DNA of 64,000 nt, taken from NCBI GenBank assembly GCA_947447375.1, contig CANFJB010000012.1:24734-88733 (forward strand). The letters run 5' to 3'. This document shows positions 51,693-61,171 of this stretch, one piece after another. Within the stretch, counting starts at the first letter, position 1. Every line of letters starts with the position of its first letter. The translations under genes and the position numbers were made by a program. This DNA comes from Bacteroidota bacterium (lineage in GTDB: Bacteria > Bacteroidota > Bacteroidia > Flavobacteriales > Flavobacteriaceae). The notes below the pieces were generated by a model that was given only the letters and a program-made list of their open reading frames with translations, ran no database searches and had not been told where the DNA came from.

Positions 51693-53819
51693 ATGATTCC
51701 ACAATTATTTGTAGAAAGTATCGATTTAGGTGATGGAAGAAGCATCACAATCGAGACAGGAAGATTAGCAAAACAAGCTGATGGTTCTGTAGTAGTAAGA
51801 ATTGGTAAAACTGTTATTTTAGGAACAGTGGTAGCCGCAAGAAAAGCAAGTCCAGGTATTGATTTTTTACCATTAACGGTAGATTATCGTGAAAAATTTG
51901 CTGCAGCAGGTCGTTTCCCAGGAGGTTTCTTCAAAAGAGAAGCGCGTCCAAGTGATAGCGAAGTGCTAACAATGAGATTAGTTGACCGTGTTTTACGTCC
52001 ACTTTTCCCAAGTGATTATCACGCAGAAGTGCAAGTGATGATTCAATTAATGTCACATGATGACGAAGTGATGCCGGATGCATTAGCAGGATTAGCAGCT
52101 TCGGCAGCTCTTGCATTGTCTGACATCCCATTTGAAACTTTAATTTCAGAAGCTAGAGTTGGAAGAATTGATGGTAAATTTGTAATCAATCCATCTCGTG
52201 CGCAATTAGAATTATCAGATATCGATATGATGATTGGTGCTTCAACTGATTCTATCGCAATGGTAGAAGGTGAAATGAAAGAAATTTCAGAAAAAGAAAT
52301 GGTAGAAGCAATTAAATTTGCTCACGAACATATTAAAGTACAAATTGCAGCTCAAGAAAGATTAGCAAAAGCATTCGGTAAAAAAGAAGTTCGTACCTAC
52401 GAGCAAGAAAAATCTGATGAAACTATTTATGCTAAAGTTAAAGCTGCAGCTTACGATAAAATCTATGCTATTGCAAGTAAAGGTTCAGCAAAACACGAAC
52501 GTTCAGCAGCATTTGACGCAGTGAAAGAAGAAGTAAAAGCGTTGTTCTCTGAAGAAGAATTAGCAGAAAATGGCGATTTAGTTTCTAAATATTTTTACAA
52601 AGTAAATAAAGAAGCGGTTCGTAATGTAACTTTAGATTTAGGAACTCGTTTAGACGGTAGAAAAACAACTGAAATCAGACCAATTTGGTGTGAAGTTGAT
52701 TATTTACCATCGGTTCACGGATCGGCATTGTTTACTCGTGGAGAAACTCAAGCATTAGCAACAGCTACATTGGGAACTTCAAGAGAAGCCAACCAAATTG
52801 ATTCTCCATCTGAACAAGGAGAAGAAAAATTTTACTTGCACTATAATTTCCCTCCATTCTCAACAGGTGAAGCGCGTCCATTAAGAGGAACTTCAAGAAG
52901 AGAAGTTGGTCACGGAAACTTGGCGCAAAGAGCATTAAAAAACATGATTCCTGCAGATTGTCCTTATACAATTCGTGTCGTTTCTGAAGTATTAGAATCG
53001 AATGGTTCGTCTTCAATGGCTACCGTTTGTGCGGGTACATTATCATTAATGGATGCTGGAATTCAAATGATTCGTCCTGTGTCTGGAATTGCAATGGGAT
53101 TAATTACTGACGGAGAACGTTTCGCAGTATTATCTGATATTTTAGGTGATGAAGATCACTTAGGAGATATGGATTTCAAGGTAACTGGAACTTCAGAAGG
53201 AATTACAGCTTGTCAAATGGACATCAAAATTGACGGATTGAAATATGAAATCATGGAGCAAGCATTAGCACAAGCTCGTGATGGACGTTTACATATTCTT
53301 GATATTTTAACAGCTACTTTACCAGCTCCAAAAGAGGATGTTAAAGAGTATGCTCCAAAAATTATTACAAGAACTATTCCTGGTAACTTTATCGGTGCGT
53401 TGATTGGACCTGGTGGAAAAGTAATTCAAGAATTACAAAAAGCTACCGGAACAACCATCGTAATTAATGAGGTTAATGAAGAAGGAGTTATAGAAATTTT
53501 AGGAACTGATCCTGCGGGAATTGCTGCAGTTTTAGCTAAAATTGAATCTATCACTTTCAAACCACAAATGAACGAAGCTTACGAAGTGAAAGTAATTAAA
53601 ATGCTAGATTTTGGTGCAGTTGTAGAATATACAGCAGTTCCTGGAAACGAAGTATTACTTCACGTATCTGAGTTGGCTTGGGAACGAACAGAAAATGTTT
53701 CTGATGTAGTAAATATGGGTGATGTATTCCAAGTGAAATACTTAGGAATTGATCCTAAAACTAAGAAAGAAAAAGTTTCTAGAAAAGCTTTATTACCAAG
53801 ACCTCCTAGAGAATCTTAA
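51693..53819 (+). CDS. pnp: Polyribonucleotide nucleotidyltransferase (PNPase)
   Basis: A 708-residue trimeric 3'-5' phosphorolytic exoribonuclease of RNA decay. Two RNase PH domains flank an alpha-helical domain: the first starts at the N-terminus ([21 protein letters not shown]), and the second, catalytic one carries [26 protein letters not shown] domain ([19 protein letters not shown] near 560) and an S1 domain (about 620-695) follow. The frame is open to 51543, but that extension starts in the rpsO terminator and is not PNPase-like; the ATG at 51693 ([15 protein letters not shown]) is the start. The spacer 51568-51692 has no clear promoter. Confidence 0.97.
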   Translation: MIPQLFVESIDLGDGRSITIETGRLAKQADGSVVVRIGKTVILGTVVAARKASPGIDFLPLTVDYREKFAAAGRFPGGFFKREARPSDSEVLTMRLVDRVLRPLFPSDYHAEVQVMIQLMSHDDEVMPDALAGLAASAALALSDIPFETLISEARVGRIDGKFVINPSRAQLELSDIDMMIGASTDSIAMVEGEMKEISEKEMVEAIKFAHEHIKVQIAAQERLAKAFGKKEVRTYEQEKSDETIYAKVKAAAYDKIYAIASKGSAKHERSAAFDAVKEEVKALFSEEELAENGDLVSKYFYKVNKEAVRNVTLDLGTRLDGRKTTEIRPIWCEVDYLPSVHGSALFTRGETQALATATLGTSREANQIDSPSEQGEEKFYLHYNFPPFSTGEARPLRGTSRREVGHGNLAQRALKNMIPADCPYTIRVVSEVLESNGSSSMATVCAGTLSLMDAGIQMIRPVSGIAMGLITDGERFAVLSDILGDEDHLGDMDFKVTGTSEGITACQMDIKIDGLKYEIMEQALAQARDGRLHILDILTATLPAPKEDVKEYAPKIITRTIPGNFIGALIGPGGKVIQELQKATGTTIVINEVNEEGVIEILGTDPAGIAAVLAKIESITFKPQMNEAYEVKVIKMLDFGAVVEYTAVPGNEVLLHVSELAWERTENVSDVVNMGDVFQVKYLGIDPKTKKEKVSRKALLPRPPRES

Positions 53820-53844
53820 TAAAATAGCAAATTAATTTGCAAAG

Positions 53845-53884
53845 CAAACCCCCAATTTATTCAGTTAAATTGGGGGTTTTTAAT
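53845..53884 (+). terminator. Terminator after pnp
   Basis: AAACCCCCAATTTA pairs with TAAATTGGGGGTTT around a short loop, followed by T-rich sequence. Confidence 0.92.
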
Positions 53885-53972
53885 AATTTTTAAAATAATT
53901 TCAATTAATTGTAACTTTTTTAGAGGTTACTACGTATAACTATCTCATCACCTAAAATGAGGGCTAGAAATT

Positions 53973-54836
53973 ATGAGACAACTTAAAATTACCAAGCAGG
54001 TTACCAATCGTGAAACCGCATCGTTAGACAAATATTTACAAGAAATTGGAAAAGTTGATTTGATTACCGCTGACGAAGAGGTAGAATTAGCACAACGAAT
54101 AAAAGCTGGTGATCAAGTAGCCCTTGAAAAATTAACAAAAGCCAATTTACGTTTCGTAGTTTCTGTTGCAAAACAATACCAAAATCAAGGTTTAACACTT
54201 CCCGATTTAATTAACGAAGGAAATTTAGGTTTGATAAAAGCAGCGCAACGTTTTGATGAAACTCGTGGATTCAAATTCATTTCGTACGCCGTTTGGTGGA
54301 TTCGTCAATCGATTTTACAAGCCTTGGCAGAACAATCTCGTATCGTTCGTTTGCCTTTAAATAAAATTGGTTCTATCAATAAAATCAATAAAATGTATGC
54401 TTTGTTAGAGCAATCTAACGAAAGACCACCTACAGCTGAAGAAATTGCGAAGGAATTAGACATGACCGTAAACGACGTAAAAGAGTCAATGAAAAATTCT
54501 GGTCGTCACTTGTCAATGGACGCACCTTTAGTTGAAGGAGAAGATTCTAACCTTTATGACGTATTGCGTTCAGGAGAATCTCCAAATCCGGATCGTGAAT
54601 TAATTCAAGAATCATTGCGTACAGAAATTGAGCGCTCTTTGGAAACCTTAACTCCTAGAGAAGCAGACGTAGTGCGTTTGTATTTTGGATTGGGCGATCA
54701 ACATCCAATGACGTTGGAAGAAATTGGTGAAACTTTCGATTTAACTCGCGAGCGTGTTCGTCAAATTAAAGAAAAAGCAATTCGCAGATTAAAACATACT
54801 TCAAGAAGTAAAATATTAAAAACATATTTAGGTTAA
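53973..54836 (+). CDS. rpoD: Primary RNA polymerase sigma factor (RpoD/SigA)
   Basis: A 287-residue sigma-70 family protein of the short Bacteroidetes primary type. It lacks region 1.1 and the non-conserved insert. Region 1.2 starts near residue 17 ([24 protein letters not shown]). Region 2 contains [57 protein letters not shown], and region 4 ends with [28 protein letters not shown]. It should recognise the TTG-N17-23-TAnnTTTG promoters seen across the window. Its own promoter is not clear; 53885-53972 has only TAACTTTT as a near match. Confidence 0.97.
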   Translation: MRQLKITKQVTNRETASLDKYLQEIGKVDLITADEEVELAQRIKAGDQVALEKLTKANLRFVVSVAKQYQNQGLTLPDLINEGNLGLIKAAQRFDETRGFKFISYAVWWIRQSILQALAEQSRIVRLPLNKIGSINKINKMYALLEQSNERPPTAEEIAKELDMTVNDVKESMKNSGRHLSMDAPLVEGEDSNLYDVLRSGESPNPDRELIQESLRTEIERSLETLTPREADVVRLYFGLGDQHPMTLEEIGETFDLTRERVRQIKEKAIRRLKHTSRSKILKTYLG

Positions 54837-54843
54837 ACCTTAT

Positions 54844-54873
54844 AAAACTCCGGCTCCATACCGGAGTTTTTTA
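54844..54873 (+). terminator. Terminator after rpoD
   Basis: AAAACTCCGG pairs perfectly with CCGGAGTTTT around CTCCATA, followed by TT. Confidence 0.9.
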
Positions 54874-54884
54874 ATTATATAAAA

Positions 54885-55547
54885 ATGAAAAATACACTTA
54901 TTGCCCCATCCGTTCTTGCTGCCGATTTCGCCAATCTACAACGCGATATTGAAATGGTAAATTCTAGTGCTGCCGATTGGTTTCACATCGATATTATGGA
55001 CGGTGTATTTGTTCCAAATATTTCTTTTGGAATGCCCGTTTTAGAAGCCATTACCAAACACGCAAAAAAAACAATCGACGTGCATTTAATGATTGTAGAA
55101 CCTGATCGTTATATCAAAACTTTCAAAGATTTAGGCGCTGATATTTTGACCGTTCACTACGAAGCTTGCACTCATTTGCACAGAACTTTACAAGCTATTA
55201 AAGCCGAAGGGATGAAAGCTGGAGTAGCTCTAAACCCGCATACCAACATCGACTTATTAGAAGACGTTATTAACGACATTGATATGGTTTGTTTGATGAG
55301 TGTGAATCCTGGTTTTGGTGGACAATCATTTATTGAAAATACCTATTCAAAAATTGAGAAATTAAAAGCACTTATAAATAAAAAAGGCGCTTCAACAATT
55401 ATCGAAATTGACGGAGGAGTAACCAATAAAAATGCCGTTCAATTAGTTCAAGCGGGTGCTGATGTTTTGGTGGCTGGAAATTATGTTTTCAAAGCAGAAA
55501 ACCCAACACAAACAATAGCAGACTTAAAAAAAATAACTACTATTTAA
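54885..55547 (+). CDS. rpe: Ribulose-phosphate 3-epimerase
   Basis: A 220-residue TIM-barrel enzyme of the pentose phosphate pathway that interconverts ribulose-5-phosphate and xylulose-5-phosphate. Metal and catalytic segments are visible: SVLAADFANL, WFHIDIMDGVFVPNISFG, DVHLMI, MSVNPGFGGQSFI and EIDGGV. It lies only 12 bases after the rpoD terminator, so its promoter may overlap that terminator or read-through may supply it. It converges on the glycosyltransferase pair. Confidence 0.97.
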   Translation: MKNTLIAPSVLAADFANLQRDIEMVNSSAADWFHIDIMDGVFVPNISFGMPVLEAITKHAKKTIDVHLMIVEPDRYIKTFKDLGADILTVHYEACTHLHRTLQAIKAEGMKAGVALNPHTNIDLLEDVINDIDMVCLMSVNPGFGGQSFIENTYSKIEKLKALINKKGASTIIEIDGGVTNKNAVQLVQAGADVLVAGNYVFKAENPTQTIADLKKITTI

Positions 55548-55563
55548 ATAATAAATATTCGAA

Positions 55564-56295
55564 TTATAACTTAAAAAGTCCGTATTTAAATATACAAAAC
55601 AAGGCTCTGAAACCATCTTTCCAACCAATTTTTTTACCTTCTTCGTAGGTTCTACCATAGTAGGAAATACCCACTTCATAAATTCTAATTTTACTTATTC
55701 TTGAAATTTTAGCTGTGACTTCTGGTTCAAATCCAAACCTATTTTCATTCAGTTTTATTCCTTGAAGTAATTTTGTGTTGAACATTTTATAACACGTTTC
55801 CATATCTGTTAAATTGAGATTGGTAAACATATTGGAAAGCAATGTTAGAAATTTATTTCCTATTGTATGCCAGAAAAATAATATTCTATGTGCATTTCCT
55901 CCCATAAATCTTGAACCATAAACTACATCGGCATAGCCATCAAGAATAGGTTGTAATATTATATTAAATTGCTGTGGATCATATTCTAAATCTGCATCCT
56001 GAATAATTGTATATTCTCCAGTTGCATTTTTTATCCCAGTGTGAAGTGCCGCTCCCTTGCCTTTATTAAATTCGTGTTTGTAATATTGAATATTTAAATT
56101 CTCATTATTTTTTATGTAATCTTGAATTGCTTCCTCAGTGTGATCTGTAGAACAATCATTGACAATGATGATTTCTTTTTCAATATCGTCCAATAATTTA
56201 ACGTTTTTAATTTTATTTAAAATTAAATGAATCGTATTTCCTTCATTATATGCAGGAATTATTATTGATAATTTATTGATCATTTTTGTTTTCAT
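55564..56295 (-). CDS. Family 2 glycosyltransferase (DPM1-like)
   Basis: A 243-residue GT-A fold enzyme resembling dolichyl-phosphate or polyprenyl-phosphate mannose/glucose synthases. The N-terminal SIIIPAYNEGNTI, the EIIIVNDCSTD segment and the metal-binding DADLEYDP are present, with METCYKMF in the acceptor region. It lacks the C-terminal membrane helices of some relatives. Its start overlaps the stop of the GT39 gene by 4 bases (ATGA), so the pair is translationally coupled: this enzyme probably makes the lipid-linked sugar that the GT39 protein uses. Confidence 0.9.
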   Translation of the reverse strand: MKTKMINKLSIIIPAYNEGNTIHLILNKIKNVKLLDDIEKEIIIVNDCSTDHTEEAIQDYIKNNENLNIQYYKHEFNKGKGAALHTGIKNATGEYTIIQDADLEYDPQQFNIILQPILDGYADVVYGSRFMGGNAHRILFFWHTIGNKFLTLLSNMFTNLNLTDMETCYKMFNTKLLQGIKLNENRFGFEPEVTAKISRISKIRIYEVGISYYGRTYEEGKKIGWKDGFRALFCIFKYGLFKL

Positions 56296-57941
56296 TTAAT
56301 TCTTAATAAATAATTATATTTTAATTGCTCTTTTCTTTTGCTTTCCAATAAAAAATTTAATTTTAATCGTGTAATTGGATAATCTACAAATGCCCTTTTT
56401 TCTAGGATTAATTTGCTTTTTTGTATTTCTGGCAAGTCCTCTTTCTTGGCGTATAACCAAAAGGAGTTTTTAATAGTGTCTAAATCTTTTATTGATATCG
56501 ATTGGCGTTTAGAATTTTTAGTATAAAAATTGAACAAATGTGATTTCTCATTAATAAAATAAATTTTATCATTAGGTTTATTTTCGTAAAACCATTTGCC
56601 AGCCATTGCATCTGCTTGAAAAGTTAATAAATTAGGGTAAAATACAAAGCTCAAAAACACATTCAAAACAATTACATAACCTATTAGTCGAAAAATTCCA
56701 TTTATGGGGAGTTTCTTTATTTTAAATAATAAATAAAGTTGAAGTAGTAGTAGTAAATAAATCAGATAATTTACTTCAGTAAAGAAAAATATAGGGTATA
56801 TAATTAACAAAATAGCTACTAAAATTCCAAATGATAAAAATATTCTCTCCCAAATCACAAAATTTTTAGGGTTTAATTTGTCTAAATAAATGGCGCTAAT
56901 TATGCTTGCAAATGGAAGTGTCACAAAAATATAATGAGGCAATTTATATCTGGACATGGATAGTAATATAAAAAGTAAAATAAATCCACTTATAGAAATT
57001 ATTTCAGGTGCTTTTTCATTATTTGAATTTAAAAAAATTTTAAACTGATAAAATAGTCCTGCGTAAAGAATCAAAATCCAAGGAAAAAAATCCCAGCTTA
57101 TAGACCCAATGAAGAAATGCCATGGCAAACCATTATCCCAAACATTTTCACCAGTAATCCTACCAAAGCTCTGTAACCAATAGTAAAAATAGATACCGCT
57201 TTGATGTAGTTTTCCATTTATAATCTTTTCAGGATGAAGATCAAATTGGGTATAAAGCCCATATGACATTGGAATTAACAGAACGGCGACTACGAAGACA
57301 AAAAACAACCATGAGAAATTAAATATCTTTTTCCATTGTTTTTTGTACAACAAGTGAATTCCAACGGGCATTAAAACGGCAATAATTCCAATGGGCCCTT
57401 TTGCCATCATAGCAAAAGCGGTGAAAACAGCTGCAAAAATGAGGTAAACTAATTTATTTTTTAGCCAGTATTCGGTAATTAGCCATATAGAAATGATTAC
57501 ACAAGATGTCAATATTCCATCTGTTCTTACATCATTTGACATTAGAAAAAAAGCTTGAGACGTTGCAAATATCAAAACTGCATTTTTAGCTATATTTTGA
57601 TTATAATAATTTGCCGCAAACTTGTAAATAGCATATAATGAGAATAGTAAAAATAAAAATGCGCCAATTTTATAAGCAAAATTGCAAATTCCTATTGCGT
57701 TCATGCTCAAACTTGATATCCAAAATAACAAAGGAGGTTTGTCTAAATAATCATTTTGCAAATCATAAACTTGAAGGTAAGAATGATTTTGAAGCATTTC
57801 TAAAGAAATAGAGGCATATTGAGCAGCATCTATTTTCATGATGTCTAAAAACAAATTATTTACATAAATAAACAGAATGAAAATACAAATGATTTTTTCA
57901 AATCCTGATAAATTTAGGAGTGCTTTAGTAATTAATTTCAT
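56292..57941 (-). CDS. Family 39-type (ArnT/PMT-like) membrane glycosyltransferase
   Basis: A 549-residue polytopic membrane protein with about 11-13 hydrophobic helices and a C-terminal soluble part. The first loop after helix 1 carries the acidic residue and pattern IDAAQYASISLEMLQNHSYL...YLDKPPLLFW shared with ArnT-like enzymes, which move a sugar from a polyprenyl phosphate to lipid A or another acceptor. The acceptor here is unknown. A -7 element lies 11 bases before the ATG. It is co-transcribed with the GT2 gene. Confidence 0.88.
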   Translation of the reverse strand: MKLITKALLNLSGFEKIICIFILFIYVNNLFLDIMKIDAAQYASISLEMLQNHSYLQVYDLQNDYLDKPPLLFWISSLSMNAIGICNFAYKIGAFLFLLFSLYAIYKFAANYYNQNIAKNAVLIFATSQAFFLMSNDVRTDGILTSCVIISIWLITEYWLKNKLVYLIFAAVFTAFAMMAKGPIGIIAVLMPVGIHLLYKKQWKKIFNFSWLFFVFVVAVLLIPMSYGLYTQFDLHPEKIINGKLHQSGIYFYYWLQSFGRITGENVWDNGLPWHFFIGSISWDFFPWILILYAGLFYQFKIFLNSNNEKAPEIISISGFILLFILLSMSRYKLPHYIFVTLPFASIISAIYLDKLNPKNFVIWERIFLSFGILVAILLIIYPIFFFTEVNYLIYLLLLLQLYLLFKIKKLPINGIFRLIGYVIVLNVFLSFVFYPNLLTFQADAMAGKWFYENKPNDKIYFINEKSHLFNFYTKNSKRQSISIKDLDTIKNSFWLYAKKEDLPEIQKSKLILEKRAFVDYPITRLKLNFLLESKRKEQLKYNYLLRIK

Positions 57942-57951
57942 GAAATACCAC

Positions 57952-57959
57952 CAAAATTA
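57952..57959 (-). promoter_or_regulatory. -7 element of the glycosyltransferase pair
   Basis: The plus-strand CAAAATTA reads TAATTTTG on the minus strand, predicting a leader of only about 5 bases before the ATG at 57941. The remainder of 57942-58091 is AT-rich with no gene. Confidence 0.45.
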
Positions 57960-58087
57960 AATTTCAAAATAGAGTTGTAATTATTCAGAACCTATTGATA
58001 TAAATGCGAAAATAAGAGGTAAAAATAAGTCAAAATTCTTTAATTAACAATAAAAACTATTTCTTAATATTGAGATTGTCACAAAAG

Positions 58088-58124
58088 GAGAAAGGGTATT
58101 GATATAAAATACATCAACACCCTT
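58088..58124 (-). terminator. Hairpin after the lamin-tail protein gene
   Basis: AAGGGTATTGAT (58092-58103) pairs with ATCAACACCCTT (58113-58124) with one wobble, around nine bases. On the minus strand it is followed by TTCTCCTTTTG rather than a clean T run, so efficiency is uncertain. Confidence 0.6.
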
Positions 58125-58159
58125 AGAATTAAACAATCTTTTTTCGAATTCTTTTGTGA

Positions 58160-60808
58160 CTACTTCACAATCACTCTCAAAGATTTTGATATATCTCCTT
58201 GACTAACAACAACATTGTATAATCCACTTGGTAAATTAGAACCCAATTTTTGGTTACTTACATCAATTGAATTAACGGTGTGAGATTCTAATAATCGACC
58301 CATCATATCATAAATTTTAATAACTACTTTTTCTTCAGTACCATTAATTAAATTCAATTGAAAATTAGAATTTGTAGGATTTGGAAAAGCTACTAATTTC
58401 ATTTCGCTTGAATACAATGAAGAATCCACTGTATTTAAATTTGGATTTGAAATTAAGTAAACTCCTGGCGAACCAATTTCAGTGGCACTATTTACAGCAA
58501 TAAAAGCGCCATTTACACCCACAGCACTTAGACTTGAAACAGCTGAAACAGTAGTGTTAAATCCTGCTGTATTATCAAAAGTTGCAAATGTAGTTGTAGG
58601 TGATGCATTGAATAAAACGGATGCTTCAGGAGTTGTTCCTGTCGCACTATATATATTAACTTGATCACCCGTTGAACCTAAACCTACTCCACTTCCATTA
58701 TAATTTCCGATTCTCAAACCAGCAGGTGGATTTGTTCCAAACCAATTGCTTTTAAATGCTGCCGTTTTACCAGGTAAATCAGCCGTTTCGATAAAAATTA
58801 CTGATTCTCCTGGATTGATACTAGTTATTCCACTTAACAAAACTGCCGCAACAGGAGACTGAGAATTGTCATCCATTTTCCAACCCGTAATATCCAATGC
58901 TACCGCTTTTGTATTGGTTAATTCAAACCAATCCGCTGCAACAGGACTACTTCCGCTGGCCCAAGGTGCTACTTCAGAGATGATTAATTTTCCTACGTTT
59001 CCTGGCGAACCTATTTGAGGTAAATCATTAATTGCTGCAAACGCTCCGTTAACTCCTATTTGACTTAACAAAGTAATTGTTGCATTATTTAAACCCGCAG
59101 CATTATTGAATGTATAATTCGTAGTAGCTGCTCCAAAAACAACATTGGCTTTTAAATTCCCATTGGCATCATATAAATTTACTGCATCACCGGAAGTGCT
59201 TAAACCAACACCGGCTCCAGTGTAAGATCCTACTTGTAAATTCGCTGGAGGATTAATCCCGAACCAAGCTGTTTTAAAATTGGCAATAATAGTAGCAGCA
59301 TTAGTAGCGCTAGTTTCTAAGAAAATAACCGACTGACCTGGAGCAATGCTTGTAACTCCTGTTAAAGGAAGTGCGGCAGTAAACAAATTAGAATTGTCAT
59401 CTACTTTCCATCCTGTTATGTCTAAAGCAGTGGTGCCATAATTGGTTACTTCAAACCAATCGGCTGCAACACTTGTGGTACTACTTGACCATGAAGCCAC
59501 TTCTGTAATTGCCACCGTTGCAACAGGTGTTGTTTCTATAAGTATATCAATTACAGATAAAATATAGTTTACTGAAGCATCAGGAGTTGCACCTACTGAG
59601 GGATCGTCAACATTAACCGTGATATTGTAACTGGTTTTTGTTTCGTAATCCAATACCGTTCCGGATCTAATGTACAAACTAGAACCTATTATTTGAAAAT
59701 AAGCCGCATCTGGACCTGAAATAGTTAAGTTGTTTGTTCCTAAACCATCGTCTGTAACCACAATATCAGCCACTCTAACTGCCGATGTAGTATTGCTATT
59801 TTCTAAAATTGAATTGGTTACATTAGTTAAGGTAATAGCTGTAGGAGCAATATTTGCAGCAGTAGATAGTTGGTAAACCCATAATTGAGGATGGTCGATA
59901 TCACCTCCTCCATTTTCACTAACTACATATAATTTATAATCGCGATCCATCGTTAAACCTTCATGTTGTTGGTTTGGGAGGTCCAATGGATTTCCAATGT
60001 CTGAAGTAATATTCAACGTGCTAGAAATTACGCCACTTCTATTTACATTAAGGATTTTAGCACTTTCTTGGCTTAATACCAATAAATTAGGATACAATGC
60101 ATTAGTTGACAAAGCTGGTATATTTGATAATGCAAATACATCAGCAAAATCAGTTACTGGTAATAATGAAGGATCGAATAAATTAATCGAATCGACCGTT
60201 GTTGGCGAACCATTTGTTGCGGTACCTGCGGTAAAATCAACACCTGTTTGAAAAATTCCCATCGGAGAGATTTCTTTTAATACAATAAAACCATTAGTTA
60301 TTGGATCAAATGACACCCCTTCTGTTCCAATATTATTTACGAAAGTTCCTAATTTAACCGTTTGCGTGTTGCTTCTGGTTAAAGTTCCTCCGGCAACATA
60401 GGTGAATTTCACCAATTGACGGTCTCTTTCTTCAGTCAATACAAATTGTCCGTTTCCAATGTAAGTCAATCCTTCCGTATCATAAAATTCGGTTCCTTGA
60501 GGGCTGGCACCTTGAGCTAAAGTCATTGTATTTATTAAAGCTCCTGTTTTTGAAACTTGAACAATTGCTGTACTTCCATCACCAACAATAAAAAGGGTAT
60601 CGGTATCCCAATTATAGGTAACGGCAGAGGCTTCTTGACATAATAAATTATTTACTGGGTGCGCCGTTCTGGTTGGTTCTGGCAAATCATAACGACCTAC
60701 TCTAACATAATTTGCAAGGTTAATCGTTTGAGCATTAGCACTTTCGATACTGCTAAATAAGGCAACTAACACAAAAGTCAGTCGAAAAAGAATGTAATTT
60801 TTTTTCAT
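58160..60808 (-). CDS. T9SS-secreted protein with beta-propeller-like, cadherin-like and two lamin-tail domains
   Basis: An 882-residue secreted protein. Signal peptide 1-26. Residues about 30-320 resemble the SdiA-regulated/esterase-like-phytase beta-propeller family (QEASAVTYNWDTDTLFIVGDG...EGLTYIGNGQFVLTEERDRQLV...QQHEGLTMD). About 325-425 is cadherin-like (DYETKTSYNITVNVDDP). Two lamin-tail domains follow, about 431-603 and 605-785, similar to each other (AADWFEVTN / AADWFELTN, ALDITGWK in both). The C-terminus (about 800-882) is a type A T9SS sorting domain (AFPNPTNSNFQLNL...YDMMGRLLES...LPSGLYNVVV). It is exported by the system that includes GldKLMN. The propeller assignment is the weakest part; substrate unknown. 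Confidence 0.87.
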   Translation of the reverse strand: MKKNYILFRLTFVLVALFSSIESANAQTINLANYVRVGRYDLPEPTRTAHPVNNLLCQEASAVTYNWDTDTLFIVGDGSTAIVQVSKTGALINTMTLAQGASPQGTEFYDTEGLTYIGNGQFVLTEERDRQLVKFTYVAGGTLTRSNTQTVKLGTFVNNIGTEGVSFDPITNGFIVLKEISPMGIFQTGVDFTAGTATNGSPTTVDSINLFDPSLLPVTDFADVFALSNIPALSTNALYPNLLVLSQESAKILNVNRSGVISSTLNITSDIGNPLDLPNQQHEGLTMDRDYKLYVVSENGGGDIDHPQLWVYQLSTAANIAPTAITLTNVTNSILENSNTTSAVRVADIVVTDDGLGTNNLTISGPDAAYFQIIGSSLYIRSGTVLDYETKTSYNITVNVDDPSVGATPDASVNYILSVIDILIETTPVATVAITEVASWSSSTTSVAADWFEVTNYGTTALDITGWKVDDNSNLFTAALPLTGVTSIAPGQSVIFLETSATNAATIIANFKTAWFGINPPANLQVGSYTGAGVGLSTSGDAVNLYDANGNLKANVVFGAATTNYTFNNAAGLNNATITLLSQIGVNGAFAAINDLPQIGSPGNVGKLIISEVAPWASGSSPVAADWFELTNTKAVALDITGWKMDDNSQSPVAAVLLSGITSINPGESVIFIETADLPGKTAAFKSNWFGTNPPAGLRIGNYNGSGVGLGSTGDQVNIYSATGTTPEASVLFNASPTTTFATFDNTAGFNTTVSAVSSLSAVGVNGAFIAVNSATEIGSPGVYLISNPNLNTVDSSLYSSEMKLVAFPNPTNSNFQLNLINGTEEKVVIKIYDMMGRLLESHTVNSIDVSNQKLGSNLPSGLYNVVVSQGDISKSLRVIVK

Positions 60809-61117
60809 AATAATTTAAATTATTTTAAATATTAAAACTATCTTATTGAAAAAGTTATTGAGTAAAAATAGTGTTACTAAATATTTATATTAATCTATTT
60901 TTAAGGTTATACTATTGTAAACTGAGAATAATTAAGTAATTATTAAAGAACTTTTACTAAAATTGAATCAATAGGCTTTAAACCCAATAAATAGTATCAA
61001 TTTTAATTATAAAAGGCATTTTTGTGAGATAAAATTTATAAAATACTAAACCCATTTATTGCTGTGTAATTAATAATTTATTAACTGATAATTAATATTT
61101 ACAATCAATTCGAGAGA
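60809..61117. other. Divergent AT-rich intergenic region
   Basis: This 309-base stretch separates two divergent T9SS client genes. It is very AT-rich. I see no tRNA, small gene, strong hairpin or perfect minus-strand -7 element for the leftward gene. The rightward gene's -7 element begins at 61118. Confidence 0.6.
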
Positions 61118-61125
61118 TACTTTTG
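61118..61125 (+). promoter_or_regulatory. -7 element of the right-edge T9SS client gene
   Basis: TACTTTTG, a perfect TAnnTTTG match, 46 bases before the ATG at 61172. The -33 position has only TTTA near 61098. Confidence 0.5.
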
Positions 61126-61171
61126 TCGTGAAAATAAAATTGAAAAAATTAATATTTATTCGTGATAAACT

